Positions 1 through 7,885 of a stretch of 12,500 bases of DNA are shown in pieces (positions within the stretch are counted from its first letter, which is position 1; every line of letters starts with the position of its first letter). The notes beneath the pieces are model-generated. The model did no database searches, was not told where the DNA came from, and worked only from the letters and a program-made list of their open reading frames with translations. The translations under genes and the position numbers were made by a program. Source of the stretch: Stramonita haemastoma (Eukaryota > Mollusca > Gastropoda > Neogastropoda > Muricidae); the NCBI GenBank assembly GCA_030674155.1, contig CM060320.1, positions 12,355,137 through 12,367,636 of the forward strand, read 5' to 3'.

Positions 1-14
1 AGAGAGAGAAGGAG

Positions 15-83
<69 letters not shown>

Positions 84-103
84 GACAGACAGAGACAGAG
101 ATA
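1..103. repeat. (GA)n followed by (ACAG)n microsatellite
   Basis: A purine-rich (GA)n tract fills about 1-50 with a few GGA interruptions and passes directly into (ACAG)n, about 49-100. The sequence is cut by the window edge, so its full length is unknown. It holds no gene. Confidence 0.97.
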
Positions 104-186
104 ATGTGTGTGTGTATGTGTGTGCATGCGTGCACGCGTACGTGTGTGTGAATGTATGTGCGTGTGTGGGCGTGTGTGTTTGCCTG
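104..186. repeat. GT-rich alternating purine-pyrimidine tract
   Basis: Imperfect (GT)n is interrupted by GC, AT and CGTACG steps, so most of the tract alternates purine and pyrimidine. Such tracts can adopt Z-DNA under negative supercoiling, which is established for (GC/GT)n in general and not shown here. An open frame running across it is a repeat artefact: Cys, Val and Tyr dominate its translation. Confidence 0.85.
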
Positions 187-251
187 TGCTTATGTAGCCC
201 AGGCAGCCTTTTCCCAATCAATGAATTAACAGTAGATAAGAACATTAAGCA

Positions 252-311
252 ATATATATATATATATATATATATTATGTATATATTTTATATATATATA
301 TATATATATAT

Positions 312-353
<42 letters not shown>
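252..353. repeat. (TA)n microsatellite
   Basis: About 100 bases of nearly pure TA dinucleotides carry small interruptions around 276-290 and 311-318. TA arrays of this length are prone to cruciform extrusion and replication slippage. This is the first of three sizeable TA tracts in the window; the others are at 7587-7649 and, much shorter, 10203-10225. Confidence 0.97.
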
Positions 354-357
<4 letters not shown>

Positions 358-360
358 ACT

Positions 361-651
361 TAAGGGTAAGGACTTTTACGGTCTCCCGGGGCAACTTAAA
401 GTGCAGTAGTGCCAGTGCTTCAATTTTATTCGTGTATATAATAATACACATTCAGAAGGTCAAATATGCACGTCAAAGATCCCGTAATTGATGTCATCGT
501 TCATGGGTTACGGAAACACGAATATATTCAGCATATATCCCCGAAGTCGGGGTGCAGCTACCTTTTTGGTGAGCACAAAAAAGGTCGCATACTCAAAATT
601 TCATCATTGGTGAACCTGGGAACTCTAGCCGAAGAACGAAAGAAGTATTGA
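361..651 (+). repeat. decayed interspersed repeat, gastropod type
   Basis: I recognise this from memory as a diverged copy of a repeat common in caenogastropod genomes. Recognisable landmarks in order are a 'gtctcccggggcaact' segment near 380, 'gtcaaagatccc' near 472, 'gggttacggaaacacgaa' near 504 followed by a 'cagcatatatccccgaa' segment, and a 3' end rich in GAAGAACGAAAGAAG near 629-646. No A box or B box is obvious, so I cannot say whether it is a SINE or a fragment of a larger element. A 61-codon open frame over 466-651 is incidental. The family assignment rests on recall and would need a repeat-library search. Confidence 0.55.
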
Positions 652-1117
652 ATAGAAGGGACAGATTTTTATAACATACATGGTTTTTAAAAGTTCTGCT
701 TTTTCTGGCACCGAAGAAGACAAGTATGTTTCACAGGATAATTCATTCCATAGTATTTCACTACCACACATGATTCAGACCAAACAGCGACCGCCAGACA
801 CATAAAAGGAAGACGAAAAAAGATCCAGTACCGTACTGTCAGCAACTGGTCCCCTGGAGGAAAGGCAGGGAACAGAAAACGCGCTGTACACGAAAGGAAG
901 CTGTGTTTTCTTTACACTGGGTACCGTCTGATAGTAAGCGATATCGATGTCAGTTTGTGACTGTCGAAATGATGGATGATGAAAATTCCAGACGGCAATT
1001 TGTGTCAAAGCGGGGACACATGGCTCTTGCCGGCGTGTGCTCTCTTCCAGATTCCTGTTATGCTGATATGATTGTTTATTCTGTTTATTCTGTTATCCCC
1101 GTAACCAGATCTGCTGT
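652..1117. other. unassigned non-coding stretch
   Basis: Mixed-composition sequence with no recognised gene, RNA or repeat landmark. Short open frames on both strands (for example 775-1008 minus and 903-1124 plus) are under 80 codons and show no domain, signal peptide or repeat pattern that I can name. It ends where the LINE-derived sequence begins. Confidence 0.5.
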
Positions 1118-1274
1118 GGTATAGAGGCAGACCAAGGAACAGATGGGAGAACAACATCAGCGAATGGACAGACCTAAAACTCAACAAAACCCTGAGAAAG
1201 ACAGAACAGAGAGAGGAATGGTGGGAACTGATTGTCAAGTCTTCAGGGGTGCCCCCACGATCGCCAGACTACGG

Positions 1275-1287
<13 letters not shown>
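1118..1287 (+). pseudogene. 3' end of a LINE reverse transcriptase ORF2 (5'-truncated)
   Basis: Reading from 1123 in the frame AGA GGC AGA CCA gives RGRPRNRWENNISEW, then a Lys/Arg/Glu-rich stretch with REEWWELIVKSSGVPPR, and a stop at 1285-1287. The pattern of RGRPRxRWxxNIxEW followed some 25 residues later by EWxxLVxKSSxVPxR is the familiar extreme C-terminus of ORF2 in many animal non-LTR retrotransposons, of RTE/CR1/jockey-like type; the exact clade cannot be told from so little. The endonuclease and all reverse transcriptase motifs are missing. Upstream in the same frame a TAA lies at 1102-1104, so the element is truncated just before 1123. The coding end passes directly into the GATA array, which probably began as the element's tail. 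Confidence 0.82.
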
Positions 1288-1360
<73 letters not shown>

Positions 1361-1361
1361 G
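1275..1361. repeat. (GATA)n microsatellite at the LINE 3' end
   Basis: About 21 near-perfect GATA units. The array starts inside the last codons of the LINE fragment, and its first units encode the final residues and stop. LINEs of this type commonly end in short tandem tails rather than poly(A), so the array most simply reflects expansion of the element's own 3' tail. Confidence 0.97.
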
Positions 1362-1831
1362 GCAATGTATCAGTCTGAACAGCAGATGTCTAGTTGTTGT
1401 TTTCCTTCTTTGGCTTTAGCTCCGAGATCCCCAATGGTGAGAGTTTGCATCTGCAAAAGCCTTGCCTTTGTTGTGATTTGCGTTTTTCCTGTTGTTTTAG
1501 AGGCTGCTTTTAAGTTGTGTTTCAGGGTTTGCATTTATGTTGTTTTTTTCTTAATGCTTTCATCATTTTGATAATACTTAGCATAGCCAGTTATTTCTCT
1601 GTTCGTATCTGCCTTGATATAGAGAAGAATCTTAAAGAAGGTCGAAATATCTTCTGCAGCATCTATAGACAGCCCTACATTCATCTGACGTTTTTGAGGA
1701 GCAACATTCCTGTTTTGAACTGCGACAAGCTCAGTCCTCCAAAAGCTTTTAGGTTTGGGCGCTTCATGCAGCAGTCTCTCCACTGTTTTTCCCACTCCTC
1801 TCCTCCTTCTTTCCTCACTCCCCCTTTTCCT
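1362..1831. other. unassigned stretch ending in a polypyrimidine tract
   Basis: The first part is T-rich with no recognised landmark. From about 1780 to 1830 it becomes almost pure pyrimidine and ends in TTGACAG at 1831-1837. The same layout of a pyrimidine run followed by a GACAG step precedes repeat R copies B and D, so the tract probably belongs to the duplicated unit. Open frames here (1517-1834 plus, 1535-1795 minus) show no recognisable domain. Confidence 0.5.
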
Positions 1832-1894
1832 TGACAGACGCCCAGCTCTCTACAACTGATTTCCAATTCTCCCAGTGCTCCAGACTCCAGAGTT

Positions 1895-1960
1895 CTGTCC
1901 TGTCCTGTACTGTCCTGTGCTGTCCTCCTCGTGAGTACAGTGCAGTGCAGTGCAGTGCAG
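1895..1960. repeat. pentanucleotide runs (CCTGT)n and (CAGTG)n
   Basis: Imperfect CCTGT units at about 1895-1925 are followed after a short gap by four CAGTG units (1937-1960). Copies B and D of repeat R lack them at this point, so they are expansions private to copy A. Confidence 0.85.
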
Positions 1961-2203
1961 ACAGTGGGGGTCAGGTGTCATCTTGTTGCAAGTTGCATGA
2001 AACTTTGTCTCGTTTCAGTACTTTTTATCTAATTTCAGGGACTGTAGGGGGGAAGGGGGAGGAGTGCTAGCGCATTTGCAGAGAGAGACTTGTACAACTT
2101 GTGTAACCTTTTTTTTCCATTGGTGTGAAGCTTCACCTGACGTCCACAATGTGTGTCTGTAGGCATGAGGGATTGCATTTTACTGAGAGTTTCAGTGCTT
2201 TAC

Positions 2204-2228
2204 TTTTTTTTTTTTTTTTTTTTTTTTT
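2204..2228. repeat. T25 homopolymer
   Basis: Twenty-five uninterrupted T residues. The corresponding place in copies B and D of repeat R reads 'tactttac' followed by a shorter T-rich segment, so this is probably slippage expansion inside the repeat and not a retrotransposed poly(A) tail. Length in a read-based assembly is uncertain. Confidence 0.95.
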
Positions 2229-2416
2229 ACTTAACACTCTCTTGCCTGGAAAGGCGGTGCTGTCTATGAACCATTTTTCAACACACAGCTACAGATTTTC
2301 GTAGAACAAGTGTTATTACTTTTACTATATGTAAGAAGTCGGGGTTAGGTTTCGTGTCTTCTTGAATTTCGCTTTTGATTATTACCTTTTTAGAATATCT
2401 AAACACTTTCTTTTAG

Positions 2417-2702
2417 TTTAAGGGTAGCGGAACAGTCTGGTGGTTGGAACGTTAGAGCGCTCGTGATCTGCTGACCCGGGTTCGAATCCTGTTCAAGTAG
2501 ATTTTTACACCTGGAGAGTAACATCAATGCTGACTCAACTCTCCCCAAGAGTTCTGCAGACGAGACTATAAACCGAGGTCCCGTGTGTGAACGCCACAGA
2601 AGATCTTGCACACACATAAAACCTGCTCCGCATTTTGGAAGAGCGAGCCATTTTGTACCGGTGGGAACGAATGACAACATTAACAAAGCCGCATGCGCAC
2701 GG
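2417..2702 (+). mobile_element. tRNA-derived SINE, family 1, copy 1
   Basis: A tRNA-like head contains a perfect B box, GGTTCGAATCC, at 2479-2489 (RNA polymerase III internal promoter, bound by TFIIIC). The A-box region near 2430-2448 (TAGCGGAACAGTCTGGTGG) looks disrupted by an insertion. The body follows: 'gatttttacacctggagag', then a CCCC-rich stretch, then GAGACTATAAACCGAGG at 2562-2578, 'cccgtgtgtgaacgc', 'cttgcacacacataaaacc' and 'ggaagagcgagcca', ending near 'attaacaaag' or slightly beyond. The same head and body recur at 9135-9345 (minus) and 12205-12400 (plus). The body also recurs at 8640-8900 behind a different head. Non-autonomous; copying would depend on a LINE. Confidence 0.85.
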
Positions 2703-2988
2703 TGATTGGATGTAAAAAAGCGAATGTGTGCTTATTCAACTGCCTTTAGATAAATTGGATAGTCTCAGAGGCTTGATATAAAATATGAGAAAAAAGAGAA
2801 TGTAGGCAAAGGTGTATGGGCTGCAGTGAAATTCACCTGGAACTGGGTGTCCCCTTTTAGAGACGAGATAATTACATCGATAACCTTTTCACCTTTGTTT
2901 TTCCTTACCTATTGCTCTGTACTGTTCTTCGTTGTACCTTTATCCTCATTGTCATCATTGAGGATAGCTTAATTCTACTCCTCTCCCA
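2703..2988. other. unassigned AT-rich stretch
   Basis: No gene, RNA or repeat landmark recognised. It lies between the SINE and the first CA-rich block in the spacer between repeat R copies A and B. Confidence 0.5.
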
Positions 2989-3111
2989 CACACACACACA
3001 CACGACACAACACATGTGCGCACGCGTGCGTGTATGCATCCCACCCCCCTACAAACATACATTATACACACACACGCGCGCGCACGCTCGCGCTCACACA
3101 TACATACACAC
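2989..3111. repeat. CA-rich tract with CG-alternating segments
   Basis: Short (CA)n runs at about 2989-3002 and 3067-3111 flank a mixed segment. A 3072-3090 stretch of CGCGCGCGCACGCTCGCGCT type alternates purine and pyrimidine and is a Z-DNA candidate. Confidence 0.85.
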
Positions 3112-3211
3112 AATTAACAAAAACTGTGTACAACGGAGGCTGGGGATAAAAAAAGCACAGGTGCTTATTCCATTATCCTCGTTATAAAAGAGTAAAATAC
3201 AAAAAACAAGA

Positions 3212-3379
3212 ACACACACACACATACACACGCACACCACACGCACGCGCGTGCTTGCACGCACTCACTCACCCACGCATCATACACACAAACCACGCAC
3301 AACCCCCCCACACACATACAAATACACACAAATACAAACACACAAACACACACAAACACACACACACAACACACACAAC

Positions 3380-3467
<88 letters not shown>
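3212..3467. repeat. CA-rich region with a perfect (AC)n core
   Basis: Degenerate CA-rich sequence (3212-3380) leads into an uninterrupted (AC)n array from 3381 to 3467. Open frames on both strands across it (for example 3165-3476 minus) encode only Cys-Val or Thr-His repeats and are not genes. Confidence 0.97.
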
Positions 3468-3468
<1 letters not shown>

Positions 3469-3581
3469 GCTGTCACCTAAAAAAGGACAGACACACATTA
3501 ACACACACAACATACATGAATACATAAACACGGTTTCGTTCTTTCCCTTCCAATTCCTTCTATTCTTTCTTCCCTAGTCAT

Positions 3582-3871
3582 TCTCTGACAGAAGCAAATC
3601 TCTACAGCCCAGTCTGAACCTACCAGTCGTGTCCTGGCATAGATATGCAGCCAGATAGGCAAGTGCCGTTTTGTTGCAAGCCTGATGCGATTTCCTCTTC
3701 TTCCGCTACTTTCTATTCAATTTGAGGCACTATGGCGGTAGAGGCAGGAGTGCTGGAACATTTCTACAGATTTCCACAACTTGCTTATTCTTTTCAATGG
3801 GCGCTGTACTATTGCTGACAAAGAAACGTCTGCAGGCAGAGGGATTAGATTTCATTTGTAGCTCAGTACTC
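3582..3871 (+). repeat. repeat R, copy B, left part
   Basis: A pyrimidine-rich run (about 3538-3588) leads to CTGACAG ending at 3591. The anchor here reads 'ggcaagtgccgttttgttgc' from 3658, followed by 'tactttctattcaatttgag', 'ggaacatttctacagatttc', 'ttccacaacttgcttattc' and 'ggcagagggattagatttca'. These match copy D block by block in the same order. The copy is interrupted after about 3871 by the minus-strand tRNA/5S SINE and resumes near 4172. Confidence 0.72.
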
Positions 3872-4172
3872 TAAAAGGGATAGGTGTCCCATAACCTATG
3901 TGATCCTTGGGGGAGCGAGGTGTCAGAGACCTCAGTTTCTCTTGGACCAGATTTGGGGCAGTGCCCATCTCTTCTCCGTCACTGCTTTACCTTCTCTGAC
4001 CCTAAAGTGGGCAGGTACCCATTTACAGCTGGGTGAATTGGGGGACTGTACTAAAACCAAGGTGCACAAACGGTCACCCATCCACTTGGTAACCACGCTC
4101 AATGCTGCTTAACCTTATCTTGGGGAAAGCGAGTGCTCTGACCACTGAGCTATCCCCTTTCCAACTTTACCA
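3872..4172 (-). mobile_element. SINE with fused tRNA and 5S rRNA-like head
   Basis: Read on the minus strand, the element opens with GGGGATAGCTCAGTGG (4157 to 4142), a textbook tRNA 5' end with A box TAGCTCAGTGG. The anticodon-side sequence follows but no T-arm B box. From 4116 to 4071 comes 'aaggttaagcagcattgagc' and then 'gtggttaccaagtggatggg' with 'tgaccg', which matches the interior of animal 5S rRNA (GTTAAGCA..., GGTTAGTACTTGGATGGGTGACCG), the part holding the TFIIIA control region. The body contains the partly palindromic 'acccatttacagctgggt' (4017-4034). It sits inside repeat R copy B. TACTCTA (3867-3873) and TACTTTA (4173-4179) may be an eroded target duplication. The distal end near 3872 is approximate. 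Confidence 0.78.
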
Positions 4173-4330
4173 TACTTTACTTTTTTCTGGCTCCTTCGGT
4201 TTCTTGTCTCGAAAGAGGATAGCTTCTAGAAACGATTTTCAACTCAAGGGCTTTTTGTGGAATTCAATTTCTGTTGTTTTTATGATGTGCGTACTGTGGG
4301 TTTAAGGTATCTTGTTTTAAGAGCTTGGGG
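4172..4330 (+). repeat. repeat R, copy B, right part
   Basis: This resumes copy B after the SINE: 'catactttacttttttctgg', 'gcttctagaaacgattttca' (matching 'tgtctagaaagtattttcag' of copy D at 6231), 'tttgtggaattcaatttctg' with TTTCTGTTGTTT at 4268-4279, then 'gatgtgcgtactgtgggttt'. The order and spacing match copy D at 6170-6340. Confidence 0.72.
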
Positions 4331-4436
4331 TTGTTTTTTTTTGCTTAACTTTCTTAAAACTCTTGTTTTAATCTGAAAGACATGACAGAGGATGTGTGAA
4401 AAGTAAAATACAATGTGTATGGGAGAATAAAAACAA

Positions 4437-4613
4437 CAATGACAAAAATGATAATAGTAATAAGAAGAATGACAATAACAATGACAACAATGAAAGATGG
4501 TAATAATAATAATGATAATAATGATAAATAATAATAATAATAATAATAATATAATAATAATAATAATAATAATAATGATAAAAAACAACATAATAAAAAA
4601 CATAATAATATAA

Positions 4614-4678
<65 letters not shown>

Positions 4679-4758
4679 TATATACTATACTATATGTACT
4701 AATAATAATAATAATGGATATGATAATATATAATAATAATAATGGTAATATAATGATA

Positions 4759-4820
<62 letters not shown>

Positions 4821-4860
4821 TAAAAAAAACAACAACAGCCACAACAACAAAATAATAATA
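4437..4860. repeat. compound ATA/TAA and TAC trinucleotide block
   Basis: Imperfect AAT-family trinucleotides (4437-4612) are followed by a near-perfect (TAC)n array (about 4613-4678), a short TATA patch, and a long (TAA)n array (about 4763-4820) ending in A-rich CAA repeats. The block fills the whole spacer between repeat R copies B and C and has probably replaced the 5' end of copy C. Open frames over it are homopolymer-like (Tyr, Ile, Val, Leu) and are not genes. Confidence 0.97.
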
Positions 4861-4862
4861 AC

Positions 4863-5212
4863 AGGAATGCAGGCGTCATCTTATTGCAAGTTTTGTGTGA
4901 TTTCGTCTCGTTTTTGTATTTTTCTATGCAAATATAGGGAGTATGGAGAGTGATACAGGGATGCTGGTACAACCATACAGACCTCTACTACTTGTTTTTA
5001 CATTTTTTTCATGGGTACAGCCCTCTAGTTGATGTCGACTATGTCTGCAAGCAAGAACACTTAGATTTTACCGGCACTTTTTGCACTATACTATGCTGCA
5101 CTTTACGATTTCATCTCCAACTAAAACTCTTTTTCAGGTGATAGAATTGTGTTGTGGAATCCAATGTCTTTGTTTTTATTACGTGTGCGCAGTGGGTCAG
5201 GTATTATCTTGG
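4863..5212 (+). repeat. repeat R, copy C (5'-truncated)
   Basis: It begins at the anchor 'aggcgtcatcttattgcaag' (4871), followed by 'tgatttcgtctcgtttttgt', 'tatagggagtatggagagtg', 'ggatgctggtacaaccatac', 'acttagattttaccggcact' and 'gttgtggaatccaatgtctt'. It closes with 'gtgtgcgcagtgggtcaggt' near 5183. Blocks are in the same order as in copies B and D. The segment before the anchor, including the GACAG step, is missing. Confidence 0.72.
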
Positions 5213-5424
5213 GGGAGAGGAAGTTGGTGTGGATTGTTGGGCGTTCCCACCTGTTCTTTGAGTCTGAGAGGCGAGAGGTGTGGGAGGAGGAGACTGCATG
5301 CAGAGTGTGTGGAGGACAGTGAGGGAGGGGGAAATGGACTGTCTGTTGTGTACAAAGAGTGTTTTCTGCTTTTTTTTTTTCTCTTGGACAGTTTGTTTCT
5401 GAAGCATAGTGGTCTGTTGCAGGA
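5213..5424. other. unassigned stretch
   Basis: G-rich sequence with no recognised landmark between the end of repeat R copy C and the CA-rich tract. A 212-codon open frame crosses from copy C through here into the CA/CT microsatellites. It has no convincing protein features and much of it is simple repeat, so it is not called as a gene. Confidence 0.5.
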
Positions 5425-5564
5425 GCGCGCGCGTACGCGCACGTGCACACACACATACACACATGCACACGCACACACTACACATGCACGCACACCTCTC
5501 TATCGGCAACACACACACATGCACGCACTACACGCATACCAACACAACACAACACACACACACA

Positions 5565-5565
<1 letters not shown>
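5425..5565. repeat. CG/CA alternating tract
   Basis: GCGCGCGCGTACGCGCACGT at 5425-5444 passes into imperfect (CA)n. Alternating purine-pyrimidine order is nearly continuous to about 5480, making it one of the two best Z-DNA candidates in the window. Confidence 0.9.

Positions 5566-5602
<37 letters not shown>
5566..5602. repeat. (CT)n microsatellite
   Basis: About 18 CT units following the CA tract. CT-rich degenerate sequence continues to about 5700 in the spacer leading to repeat R copy D. Confidence 0.95.
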
Positions 5603-5607
<5 letters not shown>

Positions 5608-5726
5608 CTCTGTCTCTTCAGACACCCCCTACCTACTCACCATACTCTCTCTACTCTCCTCACCACATCCATCACACTCACCTCCACTCTCTCTCTCTTC
5701 TTACACAACATGCATGTGACAATGAT

Positions 5727-5755
5727 AGACAAGACAGACAGACAGACAGACAAGA
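5727..5755. repeat. short (ACAG)n run
   Basis: About five ACAG units with a flanking imperfect unit on each side. Confidence 0.85.
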
Positions 5756-5849
5756 CAAACACAGATATCCACACATACCTACCTACATACAAAACTCTTA
5801 TTTTGATTTTTGCTTCTGTTGCTCCGTTTTCTCCTTCTTCTTTTCCACT

Positions 5850-6350
5850 CACGTTCTGACAGATGAAATCCCCACTCTGATGTGCAGGTCTCTCAGGAGT
5901 CTAGACATCTGAGCTGTCGCTGTCTTTAGACAAAACTCAGTCAGATGGGTCAGGTGCCATCTTGTTGCAATTTGATCAGATTTCACCTCGCTGCAGTACT
6001 TTTCTATTTCATTATAGGGACTGTGGGGGACAACTGCAAGAGCGCTAGTAGTAGTGCATTGCTGCCGACTTCCACAACTTCGCTTTAACTTTTCTCCATG
6101 GGTGTGGGAAGCCCTTAGCTGACGTTTTGAAAATGTGTGCAGGCATAAGGGGTTTAGATTTTATCGGCAGTTTTCTGTACTTTACACATTTTCGTTTTCT
6201 CTGGTTTTCGCCATGATGGCGGATGTATGCTGTCTAGAAAGTATTTTCAGTTCATTGCATCTTTTTTTTTTGTAGAATCCAGTTTCTGTTGTTTCTTGCT
6301 TTGTGTGTGCGTGGACATTGGGTTTGGATGCTATCTGGGTTTTGATTATG
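5850..6350 (+). repeat. repeat R, copy D
   Basis: The most complete copy. A pyrimidine run (5818-5855) leads to TTCTGACAG ending at 5862. The anchor 'gtcaggtgccatcttgttgc' starts at 5949, followed by 'gtacttttctatttcattat', 'gggactgtgggggacaactg', 'agcgctagtagtagtgcatt', 'ttccacaacttcgctttaac', 'ggtttagattttatcggcag', 'tgtctagaaagtattttcag', TTTCTGTTGTTT at 6283-6294 and 'ggacattgggtttggatgct'. It is immediately followed by a truncated copy of repeat Q on the opposite strand. No open frame is shared with the other copies. Confidence 0.75.
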
Positions 6351-6354
6351 TGGC

Positions 6355-6483
6355 TGTGTTTTTTTCCTTCTTGGTCTGTTTTTCTGCCCTTTTTTTCCTC
6401 AATCAAAGATGAGAATTCTTCCTCATGCAGAAGTTGTAAGCACTAGGCCTGACTTGGCAGGCACTTAACAGCAGTGCAACACA
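6355..6483 (-). repeat. repeat Q, truncated copy
   Basis: Read on the minus strand from 6483, 'ctgctgttaagtgcctgcca' and 'agtcaggcctagtgcttaca' then 'acttctgcatgaggaagaat' match the right-arm Q copy at 11295-11355 ('ctgctgttaagcacctgaca', 'agtcaggcccagcgcatccg', 'acttcggcacgggagacaat'). The match continues weakly to a block with GACC, GAAGG and AAAAAACACA (about 6355-6375), which corresponds to the outer part of that copy near 11483-11505. Confidence 0.62.
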
Positions 6484-6958
6484 TTTTCTCCCACAGTATA
6501 ACACACAACAGTTGCTGTCTGAATGCTTGACGAAGAAGAAGACTCTTCTCCCCCTCCGCCTTACGGCAAAATGTCTGTACCACAAACGAAGTCGTTGCTA
6601 CCTTCCAAAAGACACGACCTCTGCCATTTCCAGTCTGTCTGTGAAAACTGAAACAGCACAAGAGAAAAACATCATTCTGTTTTTAAAGCACTGACCGAAG
6701 GCAATGTCTGTGAAAGGTGACTCTCGTCTCCTGACAGAAAAAGATTATTAACATCTTCAGTGCCACGACAAGTATTTGCAGAAGTCTGGGAATAAAGCAA
6801 CGACTGGAAGTTTAACTACACAGAGAAGAAAGGATGGTCCATGTTGTTATCTTGGCAGGAAAGAAGAAAAAGAAGTCGATAAATGCGCAGTACAGAGCCT
6901 GAGGTGGAAAACATGGGCTGCTTAAGCTCCCCTGAATAGCTTGGTTGGACATAAAGCG
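6484..6958. other. unassigned stretch
   Basis: No recognised gene, RNA or repeat. Short open frames on both strands at 6403-6694 are 60-72 codons with no domain signal. A CTGACAG step at 6731-6737 is not followed by any other repeat R block. Confidence 0.5.
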
Positions 6959-7130
6959 GGTCTTGTTATGAAAAGGTTAAAAGTTCTACTTCCAGTAATA
7001 CAATGGTCTTGTTATGAAAAGGTTAAGAATTCTACCGCCAGTAATACAACGGTCTTGTTATGAACAGGTTAAGAATTCTACTTCTAGTAATACAATGGCC
7101 TTTTTATGAAAAGGGTAAGAAGTACACAAT
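6959..7130. repeat. 46-bp minisatellite, about 3.7 units
   Basis: Three full 46-bp units (6959-7004, 7005-7050, 7051-7096) and a diverged partial unit from 7097. Each unit begins GGTCTTGTTATGAAAAGGTT and ends in 'ccagtaatacaat' or a close variant. Units 2 and 3 share a GAATTC that unit 1 lacks; unit 4 is the most diverged. No open frame runs through it. Confidence 0.95.
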
Positions 7131-7142
7131 TGTCTTCTTAAT

Positions 7143-7545
<403 letters not shown>

Positions 7546-7586
7546 GAAGTTGCAGACACTGATGATACTGTGCATATATGAAGAGA

Positions 7587-7596
7587 TTATATATAT

Positions 7597-7649
<53 letters not shown>
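7587..7649. repeat. (TA)n microsatellite
   Basis: Nearly pure TA with one interruption around 7607-7610; it passes into ACATACACACATATATCC and then the CCAT array. Confidence 0.97.
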
Positions 7650-7652
<3 letters not shown>

Positions 7653-7671
7653 CACACATATATCCACATAT

Positions 7672-7748
7672 ATCCATCATCCATCCATCCATCCATCCAT
7701 CCATCCATCCATCCATCCATCCATCCATCCATCCATCCATCCATCCAT
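7672..7748. repeat. (CCAT)n tetranucleotide array
   Basis: About 18 perfect CCAT units, joined by a short transition (7749-7756) to the ACAT array. The two motifs differ at one base, which suggests one array arose from the other. Confidence 0.97.
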
Positions 7749-7752
7749 ACAC

Positions 7753-7885
7753 ACATACATACATACATACATACATACATACATACATACATACATACAT
7801 ACATACATACATACATACATACATACATACATACATACATACATACATACATACATACATACATACATACATACATACATACATA
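7753..7885. repeat. (ACAT)n tetranucleotide array
   Basis: More than 30 essentially perfect ACAT units, the longest uninterrupted tetranucleotide array in the window. The 280-codon minus-strand open frame that covers this and the neighbouring arrays (7138-7980) translates to Tyr-Val-Cys-Met, Trp-Met-Asp-Gly, Tyr-Ile and Thr runs and is not a gene. Confidence 0.97.

Larger units (their letters stand above)
1832..2390 (+). repeat. repeat R, copy A
   Basis: First of four direct copies of the local repeat R. Diagnostic blocks are GACAG at 1833-1837, the anchor 'gtcaggtgtcatcttgttgc' starting at 1970, 'gggactgtagggggg' near 2038, a GCTAGCGCATTTGC block near 2067, 'gcatgagggattgcatttta' near 2163, and a final T-rich segment resembling 'gttgttt...gggtttgg' of the other copies near 2310-2390. 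Pentanucleotide runs (about 1895-1960) and a T25 run (2204-2228) have expanded inside this copy. Between 1837 and 1931 the sequence resembles an exon, with a pyrimidine tract plus CAG before it and GTGAGT at its end, but the other copies do not keep an open frame. Confidence 0.7.

Noticed and set aside
466..651. 61-codon open frame as a small gene
   Set aside because: It lies wholly within a decayed interspersed repeat and ends in that repeat's typical GAAGAACGAA-rich 3' end.
2204..2228. T25 as the poly(A) tail of a minus-strand retrotransposon
   Set aside because: Other copies of repeat R continue through this point without interruption, so it is an internal T-run expansion.
2417..2490. Functional tRNA gene
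   Set aside because: The B box is perfect but the A-box region is disrupted, no cloverleaf with acceptor pairing is apparent, and the same head recurs with a SINE body.
4071..4116. Genuine 5S rRNA gene
   Set aside because: Only about 46 of roughly 120 bases match, without the 5' part or the closing stem, and it is joined to tRNA-like sequence.
5081..5719. 212-codon open frame
   Set aside because: It starts inside repeat R copy C and ends in CA/CT repeats. The part between shows no domain, and copies A, B and D do not keep the frame.
6959..7130. CRISPR-like array
   Set aside because: The units are contiguous 46-bp tandem copies with no variable spacers, and the sequence is eukaryotic.
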